From Marinilabiliaceae bacterium JC040 (GTDB lineage: Bacteria; Bacteroidota; Bacteroidia; Bacteroidales; Marinifilaceae), in contig SNAP01000005.1 of NCBI GenBank assembly GCA_022496785.1, positions 62,662 to 126,661 on the forward strand: a stretch of DNA of 64,000 nt. The letters run 5' to 3'. Made by a program: the position numbers and the translations under genes. The notes beneath the pieces are model-generated. The model saw only the letters and a list, made by a program, of their open reading frames with translations. It searched no databases and was not told the DNA's origin. Positions 10,199-19,241 of this stretch are shown here, piece by piece (the stretch's first letter is position 1; each line of letters opens with the position of its first letter).

Positions 10199-10520
10199 AA
10201 GTTTAAAACATTTAAGTTATACTATTAATTATACTATAATTACAATACGTTTTACAAATGCTTTTTTCCGTTATTCGATATCGGAACTTAACATTCTTAA
10301 AACGCGCCTAAAAGTACTTAAAAAGGATTTTAACTCAAAGTTAAGACTTGATTATACTAGTAAAATAGATTGATTCTTAATTCTATTAACAATAATCACT
10401 ATAATGAGTATTTTTAAATGATCTAAAAAAAACACTATTTTACTATAAATCGTAAGAATCTCATTATCAAAGAACAAGATATTATCATTAAATTTTATTC
10501 AAATTTATTGTGCTTTTATA
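10199..10520. other. Gene-free stretch upstream of sdhC
   Basis: About 320 AT-rich bases between the sdhC start and the tRNA-Phe promoter. It probably holds the sdh promoter, with a possible leftward -7 element (TAnnTTTG, 10343-10336) and no -33 box at the right distance. I see no credible coding region, no strong hairpin and no repeat. The 104-residue plus-strand reading frame that enters it overlaps sdhC and has no coding character. Confidence 0.5.
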
Positions 10521-10551
10521 TTTGGAGGGTAAGCTTTTTTAACTACTTTTG
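10521..10551 (+). promoter_or_regulatory. Promoter of tRNA-Phe
   Basis: TTTG at 10521-10524, exactly 19 bases, then TACTTTTG at 10544-10551: a perfect TTTG / TAnnTTTG promoter ending 14 bases before the tRNA. Confidence 0.82.
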
Positions 10552-10565
10552 TGGTGTTCAAAGAT

Positions 10566-10638
10566 GGTGCCATAGCTCAGTTGGTAGAGCAAAGGACTGA
10601 AAATCCTTGTGTCCCTGGTTCGATTCCAGGTGGCACCA
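10566..10638 (+). tRNA. tRNA-Phe (GAA)
   Basis: A 73-base cloverleaf: acceptor GGTGCCA pairs with TGGCACC, discriminator A, D-arm with TTGGTAGAGC, anticodon loop CTGAAAA giving GAA, T-arm GTTCGATTC. CCA is not encoded. Own promoter upstream, terminator three bases downstream. Confidence 0.97.
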
Positions 10639-10640
10639 CT

Positions 10641-10675
10641 AAAAAAGCTTCAAAATAAATTTTGAAGCTTTTTTT
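10641..10675 (+). terminator. Terminator of tRNA-Phe, usable in both directions
   Basis: Stem AAGCTTCAAAAT pairs with ATTTTGAAGCTT, flanked by A6 on the left and T7 on the right. It ends the tRNA-Phe transcript; because both flanks are homopolymeric it can also stop the leftward histidine kinase gene, whose stop codon is at 10674-10676. Confidence 0.88.
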
Positions 10676-12506
10676 ATGTCTTAGATTTTTCTGTAGGGAT
10701 ATTTATCCAAAATTCACTACCTAGTCCAACAATAGAGTCCACTCCTATCTCCCCATTTCCTGCTTCTATCACTGATTTACATATTGATAGTCCTAATCCT
10801 GTACCTTGAACAAACTTATCTATTTGTTCAAATCGATTAAAAATTCTTGATTTATCATTTTCTGGTATACCTATTCCTGAATCTCTTACAACAATTTTAA
10901 CTTTAGTACTATCCTGTTCATCATGCTTCAAAATAACTACAACTCCTCCTTTTTCAGTAAACTTATATGAATTATTAAGCAAATGAACTAATATTCCTTT
11001 TAACCTAACTTTATCAAAAACTATTATATCTACATCTTCTAAATTATTTTCTATCCTTATCGTTAAATTCTTTTTCTTGAATAAATCCTTATACTCCTCA
11101 ACTACTTCATCTATAAAATCAATCAAACTAAATTTCTTTTGTCTAAATTTAAACGTTCCAGAATCTAAATACGATAATTCTAAAACATTATCGATAATTC
11201 CTAATAAATTTATTGTATTCTCTTCTATTATCCTAGAATATTCTAATCTTTCCTCTGAAGATAAATCATCATGTGCTATTAAATTAGAAAATCCTAATAT
11301 TGAATTCAAAGGGGTTCTTATTTCGTGACTAACATTTGCTATGAATGCTGATTTCATTAAATCTGATTCTTCTGCTCTTTCTTTTTGCTCTCTTAATATG
11401 TTCTTTTCTCTAGTATTTTTCTTATTCACAGACATTAATTCTATAACAAAGAATATAAGAAGAATTACAATTATAAATAATATCAATAATATTATAAAAT
11501 TATATTTTCCAAATACCTCTGTATCTCTATTCAATATTATCGCTCCATCTGGTAAATCCGATTCAGAAAGATCATACTTCCTCATTATTTTTGCATCAAA
11601 ACACACTAAATTTGGAGATGATAACTTTACTTTTGGAGTCTTTCCATAAAACATCTTTAGCAACATACTTCCTGCTATTTCACCCTGTTCTCTATGGGAA
11701 ATAACAACTCCACCAAGCACTCCATTAATAATAGTACACTCCCATAAAGAATATATAGGAGCTTTTGTATTTTTTGATATAAAAAGTAAAGATTCTTGAA
11801 CTGATAATTCTCCTTTTGGCAAAGGAATAAAAGCACCCATATAAAGCACCACATCGCTCTTAGAAATTGATTTAAGCTTCTCTTTTAGAACGTGATTATC
11901 AATACTTGTTACTACTATCTCTTCATATTCAAAAGCTTTATTATGGCGAGATATTTCTCTAAATCTTTGACGGTTTATCTGATCAGTCATATGGTGACTA
12001 ACTACTACATAAACTTTCTTAGCATCAGGAAACTGTTTATGAATTAATGAAATTGTTTCATCTATTGATACATTTTCTGCAACTCCTGTCACATAATCTC
12101 CAACAAACTGCATTGCCTTAGAAACCTCATTTACTCCTAAAAAAACAATTGGAATATTAGGGAATAATTTTTCTTTATTTGGAACAATTAAATTAACAGC
12201 AGGATCATCAGCAACTATAACTCCATCATATGCTGGCAACTTTGATAATTTATATTTCAAATAATCTAAGAACTTATCAGCATCTTCTTTATTTGGAAAC
12301 CTATTCCCATCAAAAAATTCAACATCTATTGCTGCATGATATTTTGAAAACACTTTCTCGATTCCTTCTAATTGTCTAAAAACGACAGGATGACTAGTGT
12401 TATATGAACTTATATATAATATGTGTAAATGTTTTTCTTCTTTTGAATAAACATTAAATATTACTAAAATTAAAAAAACAAATATTAATAACTTCTTCTT
12501 TATCAT
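10674..12506 (-). CDS. Sensor histidine kinase with ABC-type substrate-binding sensor
   Basis: A 610-residue membrane sensor kinase. After a cleavable or anchoring signal (1-21) comes a periplasmic region of about 310 residues resembling ABC transporter substrate-binding proteins of the PF04392 type: HILYISSYNTSHPVVFRQLEG, VIVADDPAVNLI and IPIVFLGVNE. One transmembrane helix follows near 335-360. Then come a HisKA domain with the phospho-acceptor in FIANVSHEIRTPLN and a full ATPase domain (LLNNSYKFT N-box, DSGIGIP G1, GTGLGLSI G2). There is no receiver domain and no response regulator next to it, so its partner must be elsewhere. A perfect promoter lies at 12532-12563. Ligand unknown. Confidence 0.88.
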   Translation of the reverse strand: MIKKKLLIFVFLILVIFNVYSKEEKHLHILYISSYNTSHPVVFRQLEGIEKVFSKYHAAIDVEFFDGNRFPNKEDADKFLDYLKYKLSKLPAYDGVIVADDPAVNLIVPNKEKLFPNIPIVFLGVNEVSKAMQFVGDYVTGVAENVSIDETISLIHKQFPDAKKVYVVVSHHMTDQINRQRFREISRHNKAFEYEEIVVTSIDNHVLKEKLKSISKSDVVLYMGAFIPLPKGELSVQESLLFISKNTKAPIYSLWECTIINGVLGGVVISHREQGEIAGSMLLKMFYGKTPKVKLSSPNLVCFDAKIMRKYDLSESDLPDGAIILNRDTEVFGKYNFIILLILFIIVILLIFFVIELMSVNKKNTREKNILREQKERAEESDLMKSAFIANVSHEIRTPLNSILGFSNLIAHDDLSSEERLEYSRIIEENTINLLGIIDNVLELSYLDSGTFKFRQKKFSLIDFIDEVVEEYKDLFKKKNLTIRIENNLEDVDIIVFDKVRLKGILVHLLNNSYKFTEKGGVVVILKHDEQDSTKVKIVVRDSGIGIPENDKSRIFNRFEQIDKFVQGTGLGLSICKSVIEAGNGEIGVDSIVGLGSEFWINIPTEKSKT

Positions 12507-12531
12507 TCAATATTTTTCATAGGGTTATACA

Positions 12532-12563
12532 CAAATATATGAAAAATTAAGACCACATTCAAA
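12532..12563 (-). promoter_or_regulatory. Promoter of the histidine kinase gene
   Basis: On the minus strand TTTG (12563-12560), 20 bases, TATATTTG (12539-12532): perfect Bacteroidota pattern, giving a leader of about 20 bases before the ATG at 12506. Confidence 0.8.
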
Positions 12564-12591
12564 CTATTAATTATCATTGATTTATAAATAT

Positions 12592-12621
12592 AAAAAAGCA
12601 TACTCACAATAATGAGTATGC
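12592..12621 (-). terminator. Terminator of dps
   Basis: Stem GCATACTCA (12598-12606) with TGAGTATGC (12613-12621), six-base loop, then six T on the minus strand (12597-12592). Lies 28 bases beyond the dps stop. Confidence 0.9.
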
Positions 12622-12649
12622 TCACACAACAATATAACACTTGAATTAT

Positions 12650-13078
12650 TTATGCTGTTACTTGATTCAACATCCATATATCTTTATCGAATGCCGATAT
12701 ATAACCATCCATCAATTGTTCTATATTACTTGATTTATTCTCTCCAGCCTCTTCTTTAATATCCTTACACAAATCCTGTAAATATTTAAAATCTTTTAAA
12801 ACTTCAGACCACACTACAGACGATTTCACATTACCTATTTGTGCTTCCTCAATTTTTGTTTGAGATAAAAATTCCTTTAAATTTCCATATGGCTTATCTC
12901 CCTGCATTAACATAGCCTCTGCAACTTCATCAATTGCAACATTTATAGCATTATACATTTCCTCCAATTTTAAATGAACTTGAAAGAAATCTGGTCCTTT
13001 TACATACCAATGAAAATTTTGTAACTTATGATATTCTACTACTAAATCCGATAATAATTGATTCATTTTATTTTCCAT
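12650..13078 (-). CDS. dps: Dps-family ferritin-like DNA protection protein
   Basis: A 142-residue four-helix protein that oxidises and stores iron with hydrogen peroxide, protecting DNA. The inter-subunit ferroxidase ligands are all present with the expected spacing: H23, H35, D50 and E54 (NFHWYVKG ... VHLKLEEMYNAINVAIDEVAE). It is short at the N-terminus with no lysine-rich tail, so DNA binding through a tail is unlikely. It lies 75 bases after the peroxiredoxin gene on the same strand and opposite oxyR, so it is probably part of the OxyR regulon. No TAnnTTTG element is seen just upstream, so it may be co-transcribed with the peroxiredoxin gene. Confidence 0.93.
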   Translation of the reverse strand: MENKMNQLLSDLVVEYHKLQNFHWYVKGPDFFQVHLKLEEMYNAINVAIDEVAEAMLMQGDKPYGNLKEFLSQTKIEEAQIGNVKSSVVWSEVLKDFKYLQDLCKDIKEEAGENKSSNIEQLMDGYISAFDKDIWMLNQVTA

Positions 13079-13153
13079 AATTCTATATTTTTAAAAATTT
13101 AAGATACGTGTTTTAGTTAATTTAAAATTGTAGTTATAGTGTGTTAAAAGTGT

Positions 13154-13861
13154 TTATTTCCCTAGTTTTTCTTCTACTTTTTCTTTAGATATTTCTTTAG
13201 TACAGAAGAACCAATCGTAACATTTCATTCCTTCTTCATCTGCTTCAACTCTTTCTTTTGCTACTCCACATGAGTTCGCAGGTGGTATTATAACATCTTC
13301 TCCTGGTCTCCAATCTGCTGGTAGTGCTACTCCAAAATTATCTACAGTTTGAAGTCCTACCAATACTCTTTTTATCTCATCAAAATTTCGTCCTAAAGAT
13401 AAAGGATAGTACATTATTGTTCTTATTATATTCTCTGGATCAACAAAGAATACTGCTCTAACAGCTGCCGTTTCACTTTCATTTGGCTGGATCATACCAT
13501 ACAATTTAGCAACCTTCATTGAAACATCATCTATCAAAGGAAATTTAATTTCTAAATCTTTCATTCCCTTATAATCAATTTTCTCCTTAATTGTTCTTAA
13601 CCATGCAATATGGCTATGCAAACCATCAACAGATAATCCTACCAATTGACAATTTAAATTCTCAAATTCTGAATACATGCTACCGAAAGCCATAAACTCT
13701 GTTGTACATACTGGAGTAAAATCTGCTGGATGACTAAATAAGATCTTCCATTTTCCTGTATAATCACTTGGGAAATTAATTTCTCCTTGTGTTGTTACCG
13801 CTTTAAATTCTGGAGCTTTTTCTCCAATTCTTGGCATTACATTCATTCTATTTTCTTCCAT
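13154..13861 (-). CDS. Peroxiredoxin (Prx6/archaeal-type, AhpC-TSA family)
   Basis: A 235-residue peroxiredoxin that reduces hydrogen peroxide and organic peroxides. The peroxidatic cysteine is C52 in PADFTPVC. The extended C-terminal domain holds C200, C216 and C222, resembling the archaeal-type enzymes in which a C-terminal cysteine pair supports resolution. The start at MEENRMNVMPRIGEK gives a slightly longer N-terminus than most relatives, which begin near MPRIGEKAP; M6 or M9 are possible alternatives. It is divergent from oxyR (220-base gap) and precedes dps, which argues for peroxide-inducible control. Confidence 0.94.
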   Translation of the reverse strand: MEENRMNVMPRIGEKAPEFKAVTTQGEINFPSDYTGKWKILFSHPADFTPVCTTEFMAFGSMYSEFENLNCQLVGLSVDGLHSHIAWLRTIKEKIDYKGMKDLEIKFPLIDDVSMKVAKLYGMIQPNESETAAVRAVFFVDPENIIRTIMYYPLSLGRNFDEIKRVLVGLQTVDNFGVALPADWRPGEDVIIPPANSCGVAKERVEADEEGMKCYDWFFCTKEISKEKVEEKLGK

Positions 13862-14044
13862 CTTAATTAGATTTTTATATATTTCTTTTAAATTTATTAA
13901 TAATATCTATGCAAAAACATGCTTATTTTTTACTAATCTTATTTCAAAAAATCACTACTTTAGTAGCTATTATTAAAACTTGATTTATCTTCTTTTTTTG
14001 TTTTACGTTGTAAAGATATTTACTCACTTTATTGAAATCAAACA

Positions 14045-14083
14045 GATAAAATAGATAGGCATATTGATAAAATAGATAAGCAT
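14045..14083 (+). repeat. 21-bp-spaced direct repeats in front of oxyR
   Basis: GATAAAATAGATAGGCAT (14045-14062) and GATAAAATAGATAAGCAT (14066-14083) differ at one position and are spaced 21 bases, two helical turns. The second copy overlaps the oxyR ATG. Each carries an ATAG, as do OxyR sites in enterobacteria, where the ATAG elements recur every 22 bases. A role as an autoregulatory site is inference. Confidence 0.5.
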
Positions 14084-15002
14084 GAAAATTCAACAACTTA
14101 AATACATTATTGCACTTGATGAACACCGACATTTCGTTAGGGCTGCAGAATATTGTAAGGTTAGTCAATCAACATTAAGTTCTATGATTCAAAAATTAGA
14201 AGAAGAACTTGATGTTCAAATTTTTGATAGAAATGCACATCCCATTAAGCCTACTTTACTAGGAGAGACCTTAATTGCTCAAGCAAGGGATGTTGTTTCT
14301 AGAATAAACTATATAAAAGAATCTGTCATTAGTGAAAAAACCAATGATCTTGGAAATATCAATATGGGTATTATTCCTACTATTGCCCCATATATCTTAC
14401 CAGATTTTATTAAAAAGATATCAAATACAAATATTAAAATCAATATCTCTGAAACAAAAACAGAAACTATTATTGAAGAATTAAAAAAAGGAGAAATTGA
14501 TTTTGCTCTTCTAGCCACTCCTCTCGACGAAGAAGATATTCTAGAGATACCTATTTACTATGAAAGATTTGTTGCATATATTTCTCCTAACGATCCTTTA
14601 TTTATAAATAAGAATATTGAATCTTCAGAAATTCCAACTAATAATTTATGGCTACTCCAAGAAGGTCATTGTTTCAGAAGTCAAATTTTGAATATCTGTA
14701 ATAATAAAGATCAAAAAAATACAATTTATGAAGCTGGTAGTATTAATACTCTTATTAATATTGTAGACACAAATGGTGGATTTACTGTTATTCCTGAATT
14801 ACATATTAACTTATTATCCGATTTTCAAAAGAATTATATTAGAGATATTATTAATCCAGAACCAGTTAGAGAAATTTCTATCATCATTAGAAACGATTTT
14901 GTTAGAGAAAAAATCCTTAATGTCATTATAAATATCATCAAAGAAATCATTCCTGAACATATGCTTAACGATAGACTTAAAAAATTCGCTGTTAAACTAT
15001 AA
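14082..15002 (+). CDS. oxyR: OxyR, peroxide-sensing LysR-family regulator
   Basis: A 306-residue LysR-type regulator. The N-terminal winged helix-turn-helix spans about 1-60 (HFVRAAEYCKVSQSTLSSMIQKLEEEL). The effector domain contains LLQEGHCFRSQILNIC with C197 and C206, nine residues apart, exactly the spacing of the redox pair C199/C208 in E. coli OxyR, so disulfide-based peroxide sensing is likely. Divergent neighbours are a peroxiredoxin and dps, two standard OxyR targets. Direct repeats immediately before and across the start codon suggest autoregulation. The start ATG directly after the repeats fits the family N-terminus MKIQQLKYI. Confidence 0.95.
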   Translation: MKIQQLKYIIALDEHRHFVRAAEYCKVSQSTLSSMIQKLEEELDVQIFDRNAHPIKPTLLGETLIAQARDVVSRINYIKESVISEKTNDLGNINMGIIPTIAPYILPDFIKKISNTNIKINISETKTETIIEELKKGEIDFALLATPLDEEDILEIPIYYERFVAYISPNDPLFINKNIESSEIPTNNLWLLQEGHCFRSQILNICNNKDQKNTIYEAGSINTLINIVDTNGGFTVIPELHINLLSDFQKNYIRDIINPEPVREISIIIRNDFVREKILNVIINIIKEIIPEHMLNDRLKKFAVKL

Positions 15003-15107
15003 ATCACAAACAATTATTACTCTTTTTTTCATTCTAAAATCAAATACTTAATTACATTTGTATTTATTGATTTTAATGAATGATAAAACGTAAACTATTA
15101 TAATAGT

Positions 15108-16628
15108 ATGAAAAAAACATTGTTAATGATACTCGATGGTTGGGGTATCGGTAAGAAAGACAAGGCTGATGTTATATATAATACTAACACTCCTTTTATT
15201 GACAACTTAATTAACAACTATCCAATGGCTTCTCTTGAAACTAGCGGTGAAAAAGTTGGTCTTCCTGATGGTCAAATGGGTAATTCTGAAGTTGGACACC
15301 TTAATATTGGAGCTGGTAGAATTGTTTACCAAGATCTTGTTAAGATTAATAAAGAAATTGAAAATAAAGAAATGTGGAAGAATCCTCAACTTGTAGAGGC
15401 TTTCTCATATGCTAAAAAAAATAATAAGAATGTACATCTAATTGGACTTATTGGTAATGGTGGTGTTCATGCTCTTGATAAACATATGAGAGCTCTTTGC
15501 GATATGGGTACAGACATGGATGTAAACAATATCTTTGTACACGCATGTACCGACGGTAGAGATACAGATCCAAAATCTGCTTATGATTTCATGAAAGATA
15601 ATATTGATTATCTTAAAAATACTAATGCAAAATTTGCTTCTTTAATCGGAAGATATTTCGCAATGGATAGAGATAACAACTGGGATAGAATGAAATTATC
15701 ATACGATCTTCTAACTAAAGGTATTGGTAAACATTCTAAAGATCTTCTAAATGCAATCGAAGAATCATATAACGAAGGGATTACTGATGAATTTATTAAA
15801 CCAATTGTTGTAAGTGATGAAGATGACAAACCTATTGCTACTATTAATAATGACGATGTAGTTATTTGTTTCAACTATAGAACAGATCGTTTAAGACAAA
15901 TGACTAGAATGTTCACTCAAGAAAATCATGAAGATTTTGACCTTTATACTATACCTTTAAAATGGTATACTATGACTTGCTATAATGTGAACTTCAAAAA
16001 CATCAACGTTATTTATGGTAAAGAAAACATTCCTAACACTCTAGGTGAAATTGTTGCTAAACAAGGTCTTAAACAAACTAGAATTGCAGAAACAGAAAAA
16101 TTTGCACACGTAACTTTCTTCTTCTCTGGCGGACGTGAAGATGCTTTTGAAAACGAAAATAGAATACTTATTCCTTCTCCTAAAGTTAGCACATACGATC
16201 TTCAACCTGAAATGTCAGCTCCTGAAGTCACTGAAGCTCTTGTAAAAGAACTTAATTCAAAAGAATCTGATTTCATTTGCTTAAATTTTGCTAATTGTGA
16301 TATGGTTGGACATACAGGTATTTATGAAGCTATCTCTAAAGCTGTAGCTACTGTTGATGAATGTGTTAATAAAGTTGTAACAAGTGCTCAAAATAACGAT
16401 TACGATGTTATTATCATAGCAGATCACGGTAATGCTGATAAGGCTTTAAATAAAGATGGATCTCCAAATACTGCTCATACTGTTAATCCTGTACCTTGTA
16501 TATGGGTTACTGATACTAAAGACAAACAACTTCAAGATGGAATTCTTGCTGATGTCGCTCCTACTATTTTAGACATTATGGGTATTAAACAACCTTCTGA
16601 AATGACAGGAAGATCGCTTATCAAATAA
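15108..16628 (+). CDS. gpmI: 2,3-bisphosphoglycerate-independent phosphoglycerate mutase
   Basis: A 506-residue enzyme of glycolysis/gluconeogenesis that interconverts 3- and 2-phosphoglycerate through a phosphoserine intermediate with two metal ions. Metal ligand D10 is in LILDGWG-like MILDGWGIG and the catalytic serine is S60 in GQMGNSEVGH. Other signatures are DGRDTDP, GRYFAMDRDNNWDR, FNYRTDR, HVTFFFSGG and the C-terminal ADHGNADKA and NTAHTVNPVP. Codon use is regular, as expected for high expression. A -7 element TACATTTG lies at 15053-15060 without an evident -33 box. The GNAT gene follows seven bases after the stop. Confidence 0.97.
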   Translation: MKKTLLMILDGWGIGKKDKADVIYNTNTPFIDNLINNYPMASLETSGEKVGLPDGQMGNSEVGHLNIGAGRIVYQDLVKINKEIENKEMWKNPQLVEAFSYAKKNNKNVHLIGLIGNGGVHALDKHMRALCDMGTDMDVNNIFVHACTDGRDTDPKSAYDFMKDNIDYLKNTNAKFASLIGRYFAMDRDNNWDRMKLSYDLLTKGIGKHSKDLLNAIEESYNEGITDEFIKPIVVSDEDDKPIATINNDDVVICFNYRTDRLRQMTRMFTQENHEDFDLYTIPLKWYTMTCYNVNFKNINVIYGKENIPNTLGEIVAKQGLKQTRIAETEKFAHVTFFFSGGREDAFENENRILIPSPKVSTYDLQPEMSAPEVTEALVKELNSKESDFICLNFANCDMVGHTGIYEAISKAVATVDECVNKVVTSAQNNDYDVIIIADHGNADKALNKDGSPNTAHTVNPVPCIWVTDTKDKQLQDGILADVAPTILDIMGIKQPSEMTGRSLIK

Positions 16629-16635
16629 CAAACCT

Positions 16636-17118
16636 ATGGAGTTATCATACAGAAATTTTATTACATCTAAAGACTATGAAGATGTATATGAATTATTAGA
16701 AGAAACAGGATTCTTCTACGAAAAAGAAATTAATCATTGCCTTAATATGATGGAAGAAACCATAGAATATGGCAATGAAAATGAAGACTATAGATGGATT
16801 ATTGTAGAAAGTCACAATAAACTTGTTGGTTTAGCTTGTTTTAGTAAACACACTATTAGTGAAAATTCATGGGAATTACATTGGATTGCTGTAGAACATA
16901 GCATGAAAAATAAAAATATTGGATCTACTATGATCAAAGATCTTGAAAATGTAGCTAAAACTAATAAAGCTGGCTCTATGTGGATTCAATCTTCTGGTAG
17001 AAAGAAATATGAACCAACTATAAATTTTTTCATAAAGAAAGGTTATAAACAGGTTGCTTCTCTAAAAAACTTCTACGGTAATGATGATCCTAAACTATTT
17101 TTCTATAAGAAATTATAA
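16636..17118 (+). CDS. GNAT-family N-acetyltransferase
   Basis: A 160-residue protein with the GNAT fold: a beta-strand with LVGLACFSKH, the acetyl-CoA loop region after WIAVEHSMKNKNIGSTMIKDLE (V-x-x-x-x-[RQK]-x-x-x-[GN]-[ILV]-G-S/T pattern), and a C-terminal FIKKGYKQVASLKNFY segment. The substrate is unknown. It starts seven bases after gpmI and is closed by a strong terminator, so it is co-transcribed with that gene; co-occurrence does not by itself define its substrate. Confidence 0.82.
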   Translation: MELSYRNFITSKDYEDVYELLEETGFFYEKEINHCLNMMEETIEYGNENEDYRWIIVESHNKLVGLACFSKHTISENSWELHWIAVEHSMKNKNIGSTMIKDLENVAKTNKAGSMWIQSSGRKKYEPTINFFIKKGYKQVASLKNFYGNDDPKLFFYKKL

Positions 17119-17125
17119 AATATTT

Positions 17126-17158
17126 AAAGAGTGCTAATTTTAATAGCACTCTTTTTTT
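17126..17158 (+). terminator. Terminator of gpmI-GNAT
   Basis: Stem AAAGAGTGCTA (17126-17136) with TAGCACTCTTT (17144-17154), then T to 17158. It also sits at the end of the converging TonB receptor gene, whose stop is at 17157-17159, and could act on that side with a weaker T-tract. Confidence 0.9.
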
Positions 17159-19238
17159 ATATTTTAAAAACAAACATAAGTTTAATATTCCTACCCATAC
17201 CTAAAATATAAGAACCCCAAGGATGATATTCTGTGTCCAAAATATTATTAATCTTTAGTTTTATACTTGGACTTAATAACAAATTATTTAAACTCAAGCC
17301 ACACGACATATTAAATAGCATATGAGATGCTGAAGGCAAATATCCCCATGGCCCAACATCTGAATCTTTTGGTATTTCTGGTACTCTATTTTGTTCGAAA
17401 TCTAGTAATGACTCTATTTTAAAATTATAACACTTTATTATAGATTTTACTTGTTTTGATTTATACTGTATTGAAAATCTCGATTTACAGGGTGGTATAC
17501 CAAATAATGGTTTATCTCCTTTGTATTCATCAATACCATAAACATATGATAAAGAACCATTTGCTATTATTCTATCATCACTATTAAATACGTTTATCCA
17601 AGAATAAGTACTTGAAATTTCTCCTCCTAGAATTTTTGCATTTGTATTTTCATATGTAAAATCAACTCCTGAACCTTTTGGTGCTCCTATCTCGTTTATA
17701 TATCCTTCTAATTTATTATAAAATAATGCTAAATCCCATGATAAACGACCTTCTAAAATAGAACCTCTATATCCTAAATCAAAATCCCACCCATACTCTG
17801 GTTTTAAATTAGGATTCCCTTTTTTTACACCTTTACAACTTATTATTTGCGTAAATAATTCCTCTGCAGTTGGTATTCTAAAAGCTCTTCCTATGTTAAA
17901 TGATAGGAATGTGTTGTTTGGCAAAGAATAAACCATTGAAATATTTCCACTTACTGCATCTAAATTTCTATGAGAACCCATCTTCCCATTTTCTTCACCT
18001 TCTTCTATCTTTGCAATATCGTATCGTATACCTCCTACAATTTTCACATCCCCTAATCCTAAATACTCATTATTAAGAAATACTCCTAATGTCGACTGGC
18101 CTGCTCCTTTTATATTATCTCTATAACCTTTAGTATTATTATAATAATCCACTATCTCTGAAGGATTATCTAAGATAAACTTATAACCATCTGCCCCTAC
18201 AGTAAGCTTAGTATTCTCACTTACATTTAGTATAGAATACAACCTTCCTCCTCCATATTGATTTTTATAATGTACTAAATCCAAATTTGTACGATCTCCT
18301 GTTATAAGACTATGCTTATATTTATAATAATCTCGTTTACCTGTATCATAGAAAATATTTAAAGATAAATCTTCAAGTAAACCTCCTCTATGATATGAAT
18401 ATCTTATGTCAGCATGTCCACTAGATTCTCTATTCCTAATCTCTGTAAAATATTTTGTTGGTCCATTAAATCCTCTTGGTTTTCCCCAATTTCCATAATG
18501 ATAATCCGTATTAAAGAATAAAGTATTACTTGAATCTAATTTATAAGCTAAGCATAAACCTATATCTTTATCTGTTACTGAAGAATTTTCTGCAATATCC
18601 CCTCCTCCAAAATGATAATCATCTGTTTTTCTATATTTTGAATTTAGTCTTATGCTTAAATTTCTACTTCTATGGCAAATATCTAATAAACCAAAATATT
18701 CTCCATTATTAGTTCCATACCCTGTACTTAATTTACCTGTAGTCTTTAAATCTCCAAATTTTGCTTTATTAATTACATTTATAATACCAGAAATAGCACC
18801 AGTACCATATATAACAGAACCAGCTCCTTTTATTATTTCAATTTTATTACTTCCATAAACATTTAAATCTTGAGCAAAATATCCTCCTGGAAATGTTCCT
18901 ATTTTTCTACAAGAATTCTGCATTATTAATAAACGCTTAGAATTCATTCCTCTCAATATAATTGGAGAATGATACTCCCACACTTGAGTAAATCCTGCTA
19001 CATTGTTTAGTAAATCTATAAAATTTGAATTTATATTCTCTCGTACTACTGATTTATCTATTATTGAAACAGATTTACTCAATTGTAAACTAGGTCTTTC
19101 ATAAAGTAAAGCAGAAACAACTACTTCAGAGAGTCTTACCTCTTTTGCAATCGTATCTGCTTTTACCAACTTCTCTTCTTGACTTTTCACACTACTACAA
19201 AAAAACATCAAGAAAATTATTATTAATTGTTTATACAT
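17157..19238 (-). CDS. TonB-dependent outer-membrane receptor
   Basis: A 693-residue receptor: signal peptide 1-19, a TonB-box-like segment VRLSEVVVSA near 33-42, a plug domain to about 160 (SIIDKSVVRENI, ILRGMNSKRLLIMQN, IEIIKGAGSVIYGTGAISGIINVI) and a 22-strand-type barrel ending in an aromatic/hydrophobic terminal strand (IKLMFVFKI). The barrel has GRAFRIPTAEELF followed by GNPNLKPE, a pattern found in several haem and siderophore receptors. It lies three bases after a small lipoprotein gene with which it forms an operon, an arrangement like HmuY-HmuR haem uptake. The ligand is an inference from that arrangement only. Confidence 0.88.
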   Translation of the reverse strand: MYKQLIIIFLMFFCSSVKSQEEKLVKADTIAKEVRLSEVVVSALLYERPSLQLSKSVSIIDKSVVRENINSNFIDLLNNVAGFTQVWEYHSPIILRGMNSKRLLIMQNSCRKIGTFPGGYFAQDLNVYGSNKIEIIKGAGSVIYGTGAISGIINVINKAKFGDLKTTGKLSTGYGTNNGEYFGLLDICHRSRNLSIRLNSKYRKTDDYHFGGGDIAENSSVTDKDIGLCLAYKLDSSNTLFFNTDYHYGNWGKPRGFNGPTKYFTEIRNRESSGHADIRYSYHRGGLLEDLSLNIFYDTGKRDYYKYKHSLITGDRTNLDLVHYKNQYGGGRLYSILNVSENTKLTVGADGYKFILDNPSEIVDYYNNTKGYRDNIKGAGQSTLGVFLNNEYLGLGDVKIVGGIRYDIAKIEEGEENGKMGSHRNLDAVSGNISMVYSLPNNTFLSFNIGRAFRIPTAEELFTQIISCKGVKKGNPNLKPEYGWDFDLGYRGSILEGRLSWDLALFYNKLEGYINEIGAPKGSGVDFTYENTNAKILGGEISSTYSWINVFNSDDRIIANGSLSYVYGIDEYKGDKPLFGIPPCKSRFSIQYKSKQVKSIIKCYNFKIESLLDFEQNRVPEIPKDSDVGPWGYLPSASHMLFNMSCGLSLNNLLLSPSIKLKINNILDTEYHPWGSYILGMGRNIKLMFVFKI

Positions 19239-19241
19239 CTG

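Noticed and set aside
13944-14168. Minus-strand 74-codon frame in the prx-oxyR gap
   Set aside because: It overlaps the start of oxyR and the direct repeats, with a composition of phenylalanine, tyrosine and lysine typical of AT-rich noise.
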